Below, one piece after another: positions 1 through 5,556 of a stretch of 5,556 bases of DNA. The translations under genes and the position numbers were made by a program. Source of the stretch: Candidatus Thalassarchaeaceae archaeon (lineage in GTDB: Archaea > Thermoplasmatota > Poseidoniia > Poseidoniales > Thalassarchaeaceae); assembly GCA_029250425.1 (NCBI GenBank), contig JAQXFF010000264.1:1-5556 (forward strand), read 5' to 3'. The notes under the pieces are model-generated. The model searched no databases. It saw only the letters and a list, made by a program, of their open reading frames with translations, and had not been told where the DNA came from. Positions within the stretch are counted from its first letter, which is position 1. The number at the start of each line of letters is the position of its first letter.

Positions 1-87
1 CAAGCAATATTCGAAGAAATTGCCACCCGCACCAACTCGATTTTAGTCGATGCTCGAGGTAATGTCGCCATTTATTGGCGCTCCTAA
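1..87 (+). CDS. 3' end of an upstream gene, possibly a CRM/YhbY-type RNA-binding protein
   Basis: An open frame from the first base runs through 28 sense codons to TAA at 85-87. The gene begins outside the window, so only its C-terminus is visible. The residues read as an amphipathic helix (QAIFEEIATRTNS) followed by a strand-turn-strand ending (ILVDARGNVAIYWRS). That pattern, an Ile-Ala helix, a Val-Asp strand, a Gly turn and a final aromatic-Arg strand, resembles the end of the small CRM-domain proteins (YhbY family), which bind ribosomal precursor RNA and usually end in a similar aromatic-Arg strand. The match rests on pattern memory over 28 residues, so the name is tentative; that it is a gene end is more secure. 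It is followed by a 64-base gap before the antiporter, so the two are probably transcribed separately or loosely coupled. Confidence 0.5.
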   Translation, partial: QAIFEEIATRTNSILVDARGNVAIYWRS

Positions 88-91
88 TTTC

Positions 92-99
92 CTTTATCC
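92..99 (+). promoter_or_regulatory. Weak TATA-like element upstream of the NhaP-type gene
   Basis: CTTTATCC is the only T/A-rich stretch in the 64-base gap. With the usual archaeal spacing of about 25 bases to the start site, transcription would begin near 118-122 and leave a short 5' UTR of about 30 bases. It borders the 99-118 inverted repeat, so a protein bound there could block TBP/TFB. The match to a TATA box is poor and no clear purine-rich BRE precedes it. Confidence 0.22.
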
Positions 100-118
100 A
101 TACGCGCGCGAGCGTATG
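99..118. repeat. Perfect 7-bp inverted repeat in the gap before the NhaP-type gene
   Basis: CATACGC at 99-105 is exactly complementary to GCGTATG at 112-118, with the 6-base spacer GCGCGA. It lies 11 bases after the upstream stop and 33 bases before the antiporter ATG, next to a weak TATA-like stretch (CTTTATCC, 92-99). It could be a regulator's operator, a hairpin at the end of the upstream transcript, or a 5' UTR hairpin of the antiporter mRNA. No T tract follows, which argues against a terminator. Confidence 0.5.
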
Positions 119-151
119 TGTTGAAGAGTCGTCGCGTACCGCCCCACCCTA

Positions 152-1966
152 ATGTCCGCTATTCCTCCCTCATGGTTCCAGAGTATTCTCGGAGCTCTTA
201 TCCTAGCATTATTGGTGGCGATTGCCATTCGCTGGGTCAAGTTGCCATACACAATTGCATTGGTGATTGTCGGTTTAATCGTGGGTTGGTTGGGTGAGTT
301 TTGGATGCCCGAAGACATTGAACTCACGGGACTTCTTACAGCAGAGACAATTTTCTTCATTCTACTACCTCCTTTGCTATTTGAAGGCGCCAGTGCGATG
401 CATATACAGAAGTTGAAGCAGAATTGGCGACCGATTACGTTGTTGGCCATTCCTGGCGTTTTGATGAACACAGCCATTATCGGTTTCATCTGCTGGAAAC
501 TAGTCTGGGCAGATGTCGAAAATGGTTTTTTGTACGGATTACTTCTAGGTTCAATTTTAGCCGCAACAGATCCGGTAAGTGTACTCGCCTTGGTCAAAAC
601 ACTCGGGGCACCTAAGCGTTTATCCGTTCTGATTGAAGGTGAATCTCTATTCAACGATGGTACAGCAGTTGTCCTTTTCAACATCCTTTTGGCAACAACT
701 CTTGCAGTTGTTTCAGGAGTCGATGTGGTATTAATGTCCATTGTAACAGCAGGTCTTAGTGAATTCCTTGTCGTCGTCTTTGTCGGAGCCATCGCAGGTT
801 TACTTTGCGGTTTACTTGCCAATTGGCTCTTGCATCAATCCGATGACCATCTTGTTGAAATCGCAATTACCTTGGCCTTGGCTTTCGGTGCGTTCCTCTT
901 AGCTGAAATGCTACATGGGAGCGGAGTCATCAGTGTTGTCGTAGCAGGTCTATTGGTCGGCAATCACGGTGTCAAAGAAGGTATGACGCCTACAGCTAGG
1001 ATTGGAATGCATCATTTCTGGGAAGTCTTAGCCTTCTTGGTTAACAGTGTATTGTTCCTCTTGATCGGCTATGAATTGCAAGCGGTATTCACATGGGATG
1101 CTCATGTTTTCCATCTCGCTGCAGTCGGTATTGGGGCCGCACTATTTTCTCGTCTTGTCATCTTCCCATTGACGACTCTCGCCAATATTCGAAATCCAAA
1201 TCCGGTTTCAAATCGCTGGCAAATCGCCCTATGGTGGGGCGGGCTTCGGGGGAGTATTCCAATCGCCCTGCTCCTATTGATTTCTCACGTCGTCAGTCAC
1301 CCGCCGGAATTTTCGTACATGGGTGAAACTATATCCGGCGGAGAGGGGATGTCTGCAACACTTTCACCGATTTATGATGACATGCTGATTATTGCGTTCA
1401 GTGTTGTATTATTTTCTCTGGTCGCACAAGGTCTAACCATGCGTCCTCTATTACAACGACTTGGCATCAGTGGGGCACCCGCTGAGGCAGAAGTCCGGTA
1501 CGAAATCGCCCTCGCTGAAGTGATTGGTAGCCGGGCGGCTTTACGCCGATTAAGTGTGTTAAACACACAAGGCCTAATCAGCGATACAGATCAATCAACC
1601 TTGGCTGAACCATATCGTGCTCGCGTTAAGGAAAGTGAAGCAAGAATCGTCGAATTATCTGAAGCGAATGTAGTACATTCAGCACGTGTTGAGCACGCTC
1701 GACGCGATCTCATTTCCGCACAAATACAAGCCCTCTTGGATGCAGAACGAAAAGGCACAATTTCATCTGCGGTTGCCAGCGAGGTTCTCGGAGGATTGGA
1801 TAAGGCACTTGGTGAGAGTACATTCAAGAAAGAAGAAATTCAAGATGCAGCCCGAACCGAAGATCCTATTGACACGACTGTAGAAAGTGAAATCTCTGGA
1901 GCACTAATCCCCGAATCTACTGAATCCATCGTTGGCCCCCCTCCTGAAAAATCAGAAGAAGAATAG
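152..1966 (+). CDS. CPA1-family Na+/H+ antiporter, NhaP type, with extra loop and long acidic tail
   Basis: A 604-residue inner-membrane cation/proton antiporter expected to export Na+ (or K+) in exchange for H+. About 12-13 hydrophobic segments fill residues 10-435. Family landmarks are clear: LLPPLLFEGA at 71-80, TDPVSV at 139-144, and ESLFNDG at 164-170, where Asn168-Asp169 is the ND ion-binding pair of CPA1 antiporters and Glu164 the conserved partner; GGLRGSIP at 363-370 is the other hallmark. Residues about 381-408 form a polar Gly/Ser-rich loop before the last membrane segment, longer than I recall in typical NhaP proteins. The cytoplasmic tail (about 436-604) begins with charged helices of the kind common in this family (about 446-555) and ends in a very acidic, disordered-looking stretch finishing SEEE. 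The ATG at 152 is the first start after an in-frame TGA at 122-124; no Shine-Dalgarno sequence precedes it. The exact ion cannot be read from the sequence. Confidence 0.95.
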   Translation: MSAIPPSWFQSILGALILALLVAIAIRWVKLPYTIALVIVGLIVGWLGEFWMPEDIELTGLLTAETIFFILLPPLLFEGASAMHIQKLKQNWRPITLLAIPGVLMNTAIIGFICWKLVWADVENGFLYGLLLGSILAATDPVSVLALVKTLGAPKRLSVLIEGESLFNDGTAVVLFNILLATTLAVVSGVDVVLMSIVTAGLSEFLVVVFVGAIAGLLCGLLANWLLHQSDDHLVEIAITLALAFGAFLLAEMLHGSGVISVVVAGLLVGNHGVKEGMTPTARIGMHHFWEVLAFLVNSVLFLLIGYELQAVFTWDAHVFHLAAVGIGAALFSRLVIFPLTTLANIRNPNPVSNRWQIALWWGGLRGSIPIALLLLISHVVSHPPEFSYMGETISGGEGMSATLSPIYDDMLIIAFSVVLFSLVAQGLTMRPLLQRLGISGAPAEAEVRYEIALAEVIGSRAALRRLSVLNTQGLISDTDQSTLAEPYRARVKESEARIVELSEANVVHSARVEHARRDLISAQIQALLDAERKGTISSAVASEVLGGLDKALGESTFKKEEIQDAARTEDPIDTTVESEISGALIPESTESIVGPPPEKSEEE

Positions 1967-1983
1967 TCTGAGACTGATTTTTC
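1946..1983 (+). terminator. Candidate terminator: 10-bp perfect inverted repeat with T tract across the NhaP-type stop codon
   Basis: GAAAAATCAG at 1946-1955 is an exact reverse complement of CTGATTTTTC at 1974-1983. The 18-base spacer contains the TAG stop (1964-1966) and a small inner GTC-TGA-GAC repeat (1966-1974). The downstream arm carries five T residues in a row (1978-1982), so the RNA would be a long hairpin whose 3' arm is U-rich. Archaeal RNA polymerase terminates mainly at U tracts, with hairpins helping in some cases, so this is a reasonable end point for the antiporter transcript, or a 3' end stabiliser. The left arm is coding sequence, which limits how far it is free to evolve. 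Confidence 0.45.
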
Positions 1984-1999
1984 CGACCCATCCAATAAG

Positions 2000-2007
2000 A
2001 CATATTC
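2000..2007 (+). promoter_or_regulatory. Weak TATA-like element for a possible leaderless start of the second transporter
   Basis: ACATATTC is centred about 30 bases before the ATG at 2034, close to the spacing expected when the transcript begins at or a few bases before the start codon. The absence of a Shine-Dalgarno sequence and the terminator-like repeat just upstream both fit a separate promoter for this gene. The box itself is a poor match, and cotranscription with the upstream antiporter cannot be excluded. Confidence 0.25.
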
Positions 2008-2033
2008 AAGAACCAATTCTATCTCGGCGCGAT

Positions 2034-3506
2034 ATGGAACCTCGATTTTGGGTACTTGTTGTATTCATCGCTGCGTTTGCTCTGATTCTTTCAGAAAAAA
2101 TTCATCGCACAATTGCCGCTTGGTTTGGCGTCGTTTGCATGCTTTTCTTAGGCCTAACAATGGGCGTCTTTGAACTGTGTGAAACGGTTGCACTGGGCCC
2201 TGATGGGGAATACGCATCCTCTATTTTCCACCATTTAGGTTTTGATTCAGCTGCAACGTACGGTGAAATTTGTCACCATTCACTAGAATCCCTCATGTTG
2301 AGTTGGATTCACTTTGATGTCATTGGTCTACTATTGGGTATGATGATTTTCGCCGCGTTACTCGAAATCTCAGGATTCTTCGAGTACGTATCGGTCAAGG
2401 CAGCAAAAATGTCAGGTGGTGACCCTTGGAAGTTGGTCGTTTATTTAGGGACATTTACAACATTGATTTCGTTAGTGATTGACAACGTCACTGCCATCAT
2501 CATCATCGCTCCGGTGACATTGAGGATTTGTCAGAAGTTGGAGATTAATCCGATTCCACCACTTCTTGCTGAAGCAATTCTTTCTGATACGGGTGGGGTG
2601 GCATCAATGGTCGGAGATCCACCAAATGTGATGATTGCAAGTGCGACAAAAGGCACAGAAATTGGGGAGTTATTCGGATTTAACGGATTTTTACTCCGAC
2701 TGGGGGTCCTTACATTTTTTGCATGGGTTGCCACATTGGCCTATCTACGCTACTACTACCGCGATTGGCGGGAATCCAAACCAGCCCATGTTGAAGCAAT
2801 CCTAGAAGAAGACGAATGGGACTGTATTGAGCATCCTTTGCTGATGAAGACAACACTTTGGATTCTAGGTGCAACAGTTGTCATGTTCTCTTTAACTGAA
2901 TTTTTGCACCTTCATGTTGAGATTCACGCCTTGGCCCTTGCAGGAGCCGGAATGGCTCTAATCGCTGCGCGCCCTGAAGACCATGAAATGCGACATGGGC
3001 TCATGCACTCAGTCAGTGAAAAGGTCGAATGGCACGCACTCCTTTTCTTCGCAGGCCTTTTCATGTTGGTTGGTGCAATGGGCAATGTTGGCTACCTCCA
3101 AATGCTTGCAGAATGGATATTCGCTACGTTTGGTAGCGACCCAGTCATGCTTGCTGTGGCGATCATTTGGGTGTCGGCCATCTCCAGTGCGATAGTCGAT
3201 AATATTCCGTTTACCGCCGCTATGATCCCAGTCATCGTCTTTGTCGGTGCTAAATCCGCAGAAGAAGGCAACCCGATTGATCTTGCACCTCTATTCTGGG
3301 CCCTGGCCATGGGTGCTGGTTTTGGTGGAAATGCGACGCCAATTGGATCCAGTGCCAATGTTATGACTGTCTCAATTAGTGAACGCGGCCCCAATCCAAT
3401 TACCACCAAGGAATGGATGAGAGTTGGTTTCCCTGTGATGATGATTACCTGTATTGTTGCAACCATATTCATGATAATTTTCCACGGGACATTGTACAGT
3501 GCCTAA
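2034..3506 (+). CDS. Ion transporter of the ArsB/NhaD/P-protein (citrate transporter-like) superfamily, probable Na+/H+ antiporter
   Basis: A 490-residue membrane protein of the ion transporter superfamily that includes ArsB, NhaD and the P (OCA2-like) permeases. The fold has two related halves, and both signature regions are visible: VIDNVTAIIIIAP at 148-160 with GDPPNVMIAS at 194-203 in the first half, and AIVDNIPFTAAMIPVI at 386-401 with GGNATPIGSSANV at 431-443 in the second. Asp150-Asn151 and Asp389-Asn390 are the paired motifs. EWHALLFFAGLFMLVG at 332-347 is typical of P permeases. Residues 47-92 form a hydrophilic, His-rich loop after the first two membrane segments, and 241-268 an acidic cytoplasmic loop between the halves. 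I chose ATG 2034; the frame opens upstream at TTG 1932, but that would add 34 polar residues overlapping the previous gene. NhaD-type Na+/H+ exchange is the favoured role given the neighbour; arsenite or organic anion transport is possible. Confidence 0.9.
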   Translation: MEPRFWVLVVFIAAFALILSEKIHRTIAAWFGVVCMLFLGLTMGVFELCETVALGPDGEYASSIFHHLGFDSAATYGEICHHSLESLMLSWIHFDVIGLLLGMMIFAALLEISGFFEYVSVKAAKMSGGDPWKLVVYLGTFTTLISLVIDNVTAIIIIAPVTLRICQKLEINPIPPLLAEAILSDTGGVASMVGDPPNVMIASATKGTEIGELFGFNGFLLRLGVLTFFAWVATLAYLRYYYRDWRESKPAHVEAILEEDEWDCIEHPLLMKTTLWILGATVVMFSLTEFLHLHVEIHALALAGAGMALIAARPEDHEMRHGLMHSVSEKVEWHALLFFAGLFMLVGAMGNVGYLQMLAEWIFATFGSDPVMLAVAIIWVSAISSAIVDNIPFTAAMIPVIVFVGAKSAEEGNPIDLAPLFWALAMGAGFGGNATPIGSSANVMTVSISERGPNPITTKEWMRVGFPVMMITCIVATIFMIIFHGTLYSA

Positions 3507-3566
3507 GGTCAATTGCCTACACTGCTCGGCGGCAGCATCAAAACGGTCTACGCCTCCAAGCAGACC

Positions 3567-4853
3567 ATGCAGGAGTGCGATGCTTGCGGTTTACTCTTCG
3601 GTGGGGCCGAGGAATGCCCATCTTGTGGCAGCCGTGTTTCGCACACCGCTCCTGAAAATTCTGACGACTCGCGTGGCAATCGGCCAACGGGTCCACTACC
3701 TGGTGAATCGGCATTAGGCGATGCGAAAGAAGGGATTCAAGGGTTGGATCTCAGTATATCTCGACCCGACCCTTCCTCCAAGCCCTCCTCCCTTCCCTTT
3801 CAAGTCGGTGGCAAAGGAAATGTTGCCTCTACCCTCCCCTTCGGTGTTGGTGCACCCGCTAGAATTATTGTCGAAGGCGAATCCGATTTGCCAAGTACAC
3901 CAACAGTGATTGAATCAGTTCCAGAAGAAACCTCTGAGGTCACCTCTTCCAAAAATGATCCCTGGGCTTTACCAGAACCTGAAAATACACCAATTCTTGA
4001 GGCCACTCCAAGCGTGATTGAAGAGGTAGAAGAATCTCCACTTTTGGTCCTCAAGGCTCGTCCAGTTGCACCGGTTGAGGAACAACTTTCTGACGACCCA
4101 GTATTTGTGGAAAATGCCTTCCAAATCAAAGCAGCCGCATTTGATGCTGAGCATGTTTATGCCACTGAAGATGATGTTGTAATCCATGATTTCGGTGATG
4201 AACTTCAAGTCTCGGAGATTGTAGTCAATTTCGATGAACTGGTCGACCCAGCCGAGCAAACGGTTCGCTTTAATCCAGAAATGTTGTCAGAAGGAGAGCC
4301 TGAACTTTTACCGGCTAGAGCCCTCCCAATCGATGATGGAGGCGACGTCAATGTTGCTGAACATTCTGGTACTGCTTTCCAAGCTCTTGGCGAGGGGCGT
4401 TGGAAAGATGCCGCGGATGAATTTAGAGCCATTTGCAATGCCTTGCCAGGTGATTCTGCGGCCCTCAATAATTTCGGCCTGTCTTTGCTTCAATTGGCCA
4501 TTCAAGTACATGATGAGAAACCGACCTCGACACCTGCTGAAGAACCGCACTTTGAGGCCGCTGTGTTGGCTCTGCGGCAAGCGGCACAACAAGACAAACA
4601 CAATCCGACGATCCTCTACAATTTGGCTACATGTTTGGCAACGTGTGGGCGACATGGCGTTGCCACCCGTATTTGGGACGCTGCAATATCCCTTTCTCCT
4701 GAAGACGCTTCGTCGATGAACGGAAAGGCCGTGTCTCTTATTGCGATAGGGGATTTTGAGGATGCTGCAAATCTCTTGGTGCGGGCGCGTGAAACCGCCC
4801 CCACTAACACGATAATCGTGCGGAATTTGAAACGGCTGCGGCCTACGATTTAG
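3567..4853 (+). CDS. Zinc ribbon-TPR protein with long acidic linker, function unknown
   Basis: A 428-residue soluble protein in three parts. Residues 4-20 form a zinc ribbon with Cys4, Cys7, Cys17 and Cys20 (CxxC, nine residues, CxxC, then CGSRV). Residues about 25-260 are low complexity, rich in Pro, Ser, Glu and Asp, and probably mostly disordered. Residues about 262-420 carry TPR-like helix pairs: AFQALGEGRWKDAADEF (270-286), ALNNFGLSLLQLA (299-311), ILYNLATCLATCG (349-361) and KAVSLIAIGDFEDAANLL (387-404). The second repeat has a Pro/Glu insertion near 316-327. There is no signal peptide or membrane segment, so it should be cytoplasmic. TPR domains bind other proteins, so an adaptor role is plausible; no enzymatic motif is present. 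ATG 3567 starts right at the zinc ribbon; TTG 3513 would add 18 residues of no recognisable kind. It begins 60 bases after the transporter with no Shine-Dalgarno sequence or clear promoter, so cotranscription is likely. Confidence 0.85.
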   Translation: MQECDACGLLFGGAEECPSCGSRVSHTAPENSDDSRGNRPTGPLPGESALGDAKEGIQGLDLSISRPDPSSKPSSLPFQVGGKGNVASTLPFGVGAPARIIVEGESDLPSTPTVIESVPEETSEVTSSKNDPWALPEPENTPILEATPSVIEEVEESPLLVLKARPVAPVEEQLSDDPVFVENAFQIKAAAFDAEHVYATEDDVVIHDFGDELQVSEIVVNFDELVDPAEQTVRFNPEMLSEGEPELLPARALPIDDGGDVNVAEHSGTAFQALGEGRWKDAADEFRAICNALPGDSAALNNFGLSLLQLAIQVHDEKPTSTPAEEPHFEAAVLALRQAAQQDKHNPTILYNLATCLATCGRHGVATRIWDAAISLSPEDASSMNGKAVSLIAIGDFEDAANLLVRARETAPTNTIIVRNLKRLRPTI

Positions 4854-4940
4854 CCCGCCTCGCCTCCATTTACCCCGTAAGGGTCGTAATTCGACACTAT
4901 CTCAGCACGCAGTCCTCCATTCTCCTCATCCTTTGGTTCC
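4854..4940. other. Intergenic spacer after the TPR gene, pyrimidine-rich
   Basis: No open frame or RNA gene is visible here. There are two small overlapping hairpin possibilities (ACCC 4872-4875 with GGGT 4881-4884; GTCG 4883-4886 with CGAC 4892-4895), too short to mean much. A pyrimidine-rich stretch at about 4910-4934, ending in CTTT, may contribute to ending the TPR transcript but is not a strong T tract. This spacer separates the protein genes from the rRNA promoter. Confidence 0.4.
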
Positions 4941-4946
4941 CGAACC
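4935..4946. repeat. Inverted repeat GGTTC-CC-GAACC overlapping the BRE-like site
   Basis: GGTTC at 4935-4939 is complementary to GAACC at 4942-4946 with a 2-base centre. The two-base gap is too small for a good RNA hairpin, so if meaningful it would be a dyad bound by a dimeric protein on DNA. It abuts the TATA-like element, where a bound regulator could compete with TFB. Five-base arms can arise by chance. Confidence 0.3.
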
Positions 4947-4957
4947 ATTCATATATG
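4941..4957 (+). promoter_or_regulatory. Probable 23S rRNA promoter: BRE-like CGAACC plus TATA-like TTCATATAT
   Basis: CGAACC (4941-4946) followed by TTCATATAT (4948-4956) has the order and spacing of an archaeal BRE-TATA pair and is the best TATA-like site in the window. The expected start is about 25 bases downstream, near 4976-4981, giving a leader of roughly 150 bases before the mature 23S. A dedicated promoter fits a 23S gene that is not preceded by 16S. The BRE-like part overlaps the repeat GGTTC-CC-GAACC (4935-4946). Confidence 0.6.
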
Positions 4958-4977
4958 GGAGGTCGGTCGGCGGGATG

Positions 4978-5129
4978 CTCAAAAGTGCACCCTCGTAGCC
5001 TTGACTACGTGGGGAAGAGGTGGAGACCGTCCTGCCCTGCGGGGGTGACAGGGTGGTCAGAGAAACCAGAATCGACGTTTCTGGACACCAGAGGACTCAC
5101 ACAGATGTGAGTGTGGAAATTAATCATAA
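4978..5129 (+). other. Pre-23S rRNA leader with a chain of hairpins
   Basis: Between the predicted start site and the mature 23S lies about 150 bases with four consecutive stem-loops: CCC-T-CGTAG (4990-4998) with CTACG-T-GGG (5005-5013), eight pairs with one mismatch; 5025-5034 with 5049-5058, ten pairs including two adjacent G-U wobbles; CCAGAA (5066-5071) with TTCTGG (5079-5084); and ACTCACA (5095-5101) with TGTGAGT (5106-5112), seven perfect pairs closing a CAGA tetraloop. In archaea the 23S precursor is cut at a bulge-helix-bulge formed by sequences flanking both ends; the 5' strand should lie here, but its partner is beyond the window. I could not match the leader to SRP RNA, RNase P RNA or tRNA. 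Confidence 0.55.
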
Positions 5130-5556
5130 ATTGATGCTACAACCTGACTGGGGGATGGCTCGGCTCGAGAGCTGATGAAGGTCGTGACAAGCTGCGATAA
5201 TCTACGGGGAGGCGCATGAATGCCTTGGATCCGTAGGTCGCCTAATAGGACCTCCTGACGCAAAGTCGTCATTCCCAGATATACATGGGAAAGGGAACCC
5301 ACCGAATTGAAGCATCTTAGTAGGTGGAGGAATAGAAATCAAATGAGATTCCGTGATTAGTGGCGAACGAAAACGGAACAGAACAAACCGAATCCCCTTG
5401 GGAAACCTTGGGGAGATGTGGGGTTTGGATCGTCTATTGCCTAAATTCGTGAAGTAGAAGTCGACCTGGAACGGCGCACTACAGAGGGTGAAAGTCCCGT
5501 ATACGTAACGAACATGGCCAAGTGACGAATCCAGAGTAGCGTGCGTTGGATATCGC
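5130..5556 (+). rRNA. 23S ribosomal RNA, 5' part (domain I), archaeal; continues past the window
   Basis: The large-subunit rRNA begins near 5130, placed by aligning GGGGGATGGC at 5150-5159 with the conserved GGTGGATGCC near position 23 of E. coli 23S. Archaeal-style text follows: GGCTCGGCTCGAGAGC at 5158-5173 and CAAGCTGCGATAA at 5188-5200. The helix CTACGG (5202-5207) with CCGTAG (5231-5236) pairs perfectly though its bases differ from the well-known archaeal CATGG/CCATG version as I recall it, which suggests a functional gene. Further conserved blocks include GCATCTTAGTAGGTGGAGG (5312-5330), GTGGCGAACGAA (5360-5371), GGAACGGCGCACTACAGAGG (5468-5487) and GGTGAAAGTCCCGTA (5487-5501). No 16S or tRNA lies upstream. 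The exact ends of the mature RNA cannot be set from sequence alone. An unusual base near 5182 is discussed in the findings. Confidence 0.96.

Noticed and set aside
94..822. A 242-codon open frame on the minus strand opposite the first antiporter
   Set aside because: It is Thr/Ser/Arg/Pro-rich with no recognisable domain, lies wholly opposite highly conserved CPA1 motifs, and is explained by the codon pattern of the real gene.
1932..2033. Upstream TTG start for the second transporter, adding 34 residues and overlapping the first antiporter
   Set aside because: The added residues are polar and unlike the family, while the ATG at 2034 opens directly into the first membrane segment.
3092..3472. 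A 126-codon minus-strand open frame opposite the second transporter
   Set aside because: It mirrors the DN and GGNATPIG motif region of a clear membrane protein and shows no features of its own.
3507..3566. Terminator or promoter between the second transporter and the TPR gene
   Set aside because: Only a 4-bp CTGC/GCAG repeat is present, with no T tract and no TATA-like stretch.
3499..3717. A GTG-started 72-codon frame with a CLHC motif at the end of the second transporter
   Set aside because: Only one Cys pair is present and no family resemblance follows; the frame used by the TPR gene holds the complete zinc ribbon.
4234..4719. A 161-codon plus-strand open frame inside the TPR gene in another frame
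   Set aside because: Its composition is irregular, and the overlapping frame has clear TPR periodicity and an N-terminal zinc ribbon.
4978..5129. The 23S leader as SRP RNA, RNase P RNA or a tRNA
   Set aside because: I found no SRP helix 8 tetraloop motif, no RNase P conserved core, and no T-arm or acceptor-stem pattern.
5120..5302. A 60-codon minus-strand open frame at the start of the 23S gene
   Set aside because: It lies inside structured rRNA sequence and has no protein-like features.

Overview
The window looks archaeal, most likely a planktonic marine member of the Thermoplasmata side of Euryarchaeota (Marine Group II, Poseidoniales, is my best guess; this is inference without a search). 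The last ~430 bases are the 5' part of a 23S rRNA with archaeal wording in its first helices. No 16S rRNA or tRNA lies upstream; instead a protein gene ends about 275 bases before it, behind a TATA-like promoter. Unlinked 16S and 23S genes are known in Thermoplasma relatives. None of the three complete genes has a Shine-Dalgarno sequence before its start.

Layout, all on the + strand: (1) 1-87, the last 28 codons of an upstream gene, possibly a CRM/YhbY-type RNA-binding protein. (2) 88-151, a short gap with a perfect 7-bp inverted repeat. (3) 152-1966, a CPA1/NhaP-type Na+/H+ antiporter with an extra loop and a long acidic tail. (4) 1946-1983, a perfect 10-bp inverted repeat across the antiporter stop codon that ends in a T tract, followed by a weak TATA-like site. 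(5) 2034-3506, a second ion transporter of a different superfamily (ArsB/NhaD/P-protein type). (6) 3567-4853, a protein with an N-terminal zinc ribbon, a long acidic Pro/Ser-rich linker and C-terminal TPR repeats. (7) 4854-5129, a promoter and a hairpin-rich 23S leader. (8) about 5130 to the window end, partial 23S rRNA.

Together the two transporters form a small sodium/proton (or related ion) homeostasis locus using two unrelated folds, as expected for a marine cell living with high external Na+. The zinc ribbon-TPR protein may be a cytoplasmic adaptor or may simply be next door. I see no mobile element, CRISPR array, toxin-antitoxin pair or defence island. The least explained signals are the non-coding ones: the terminator-like repeat between the transporters, the operator-like repeats, the pre-23S leader with two mutually exclusive hairpins, and a base change at a normally invariant 23S site.
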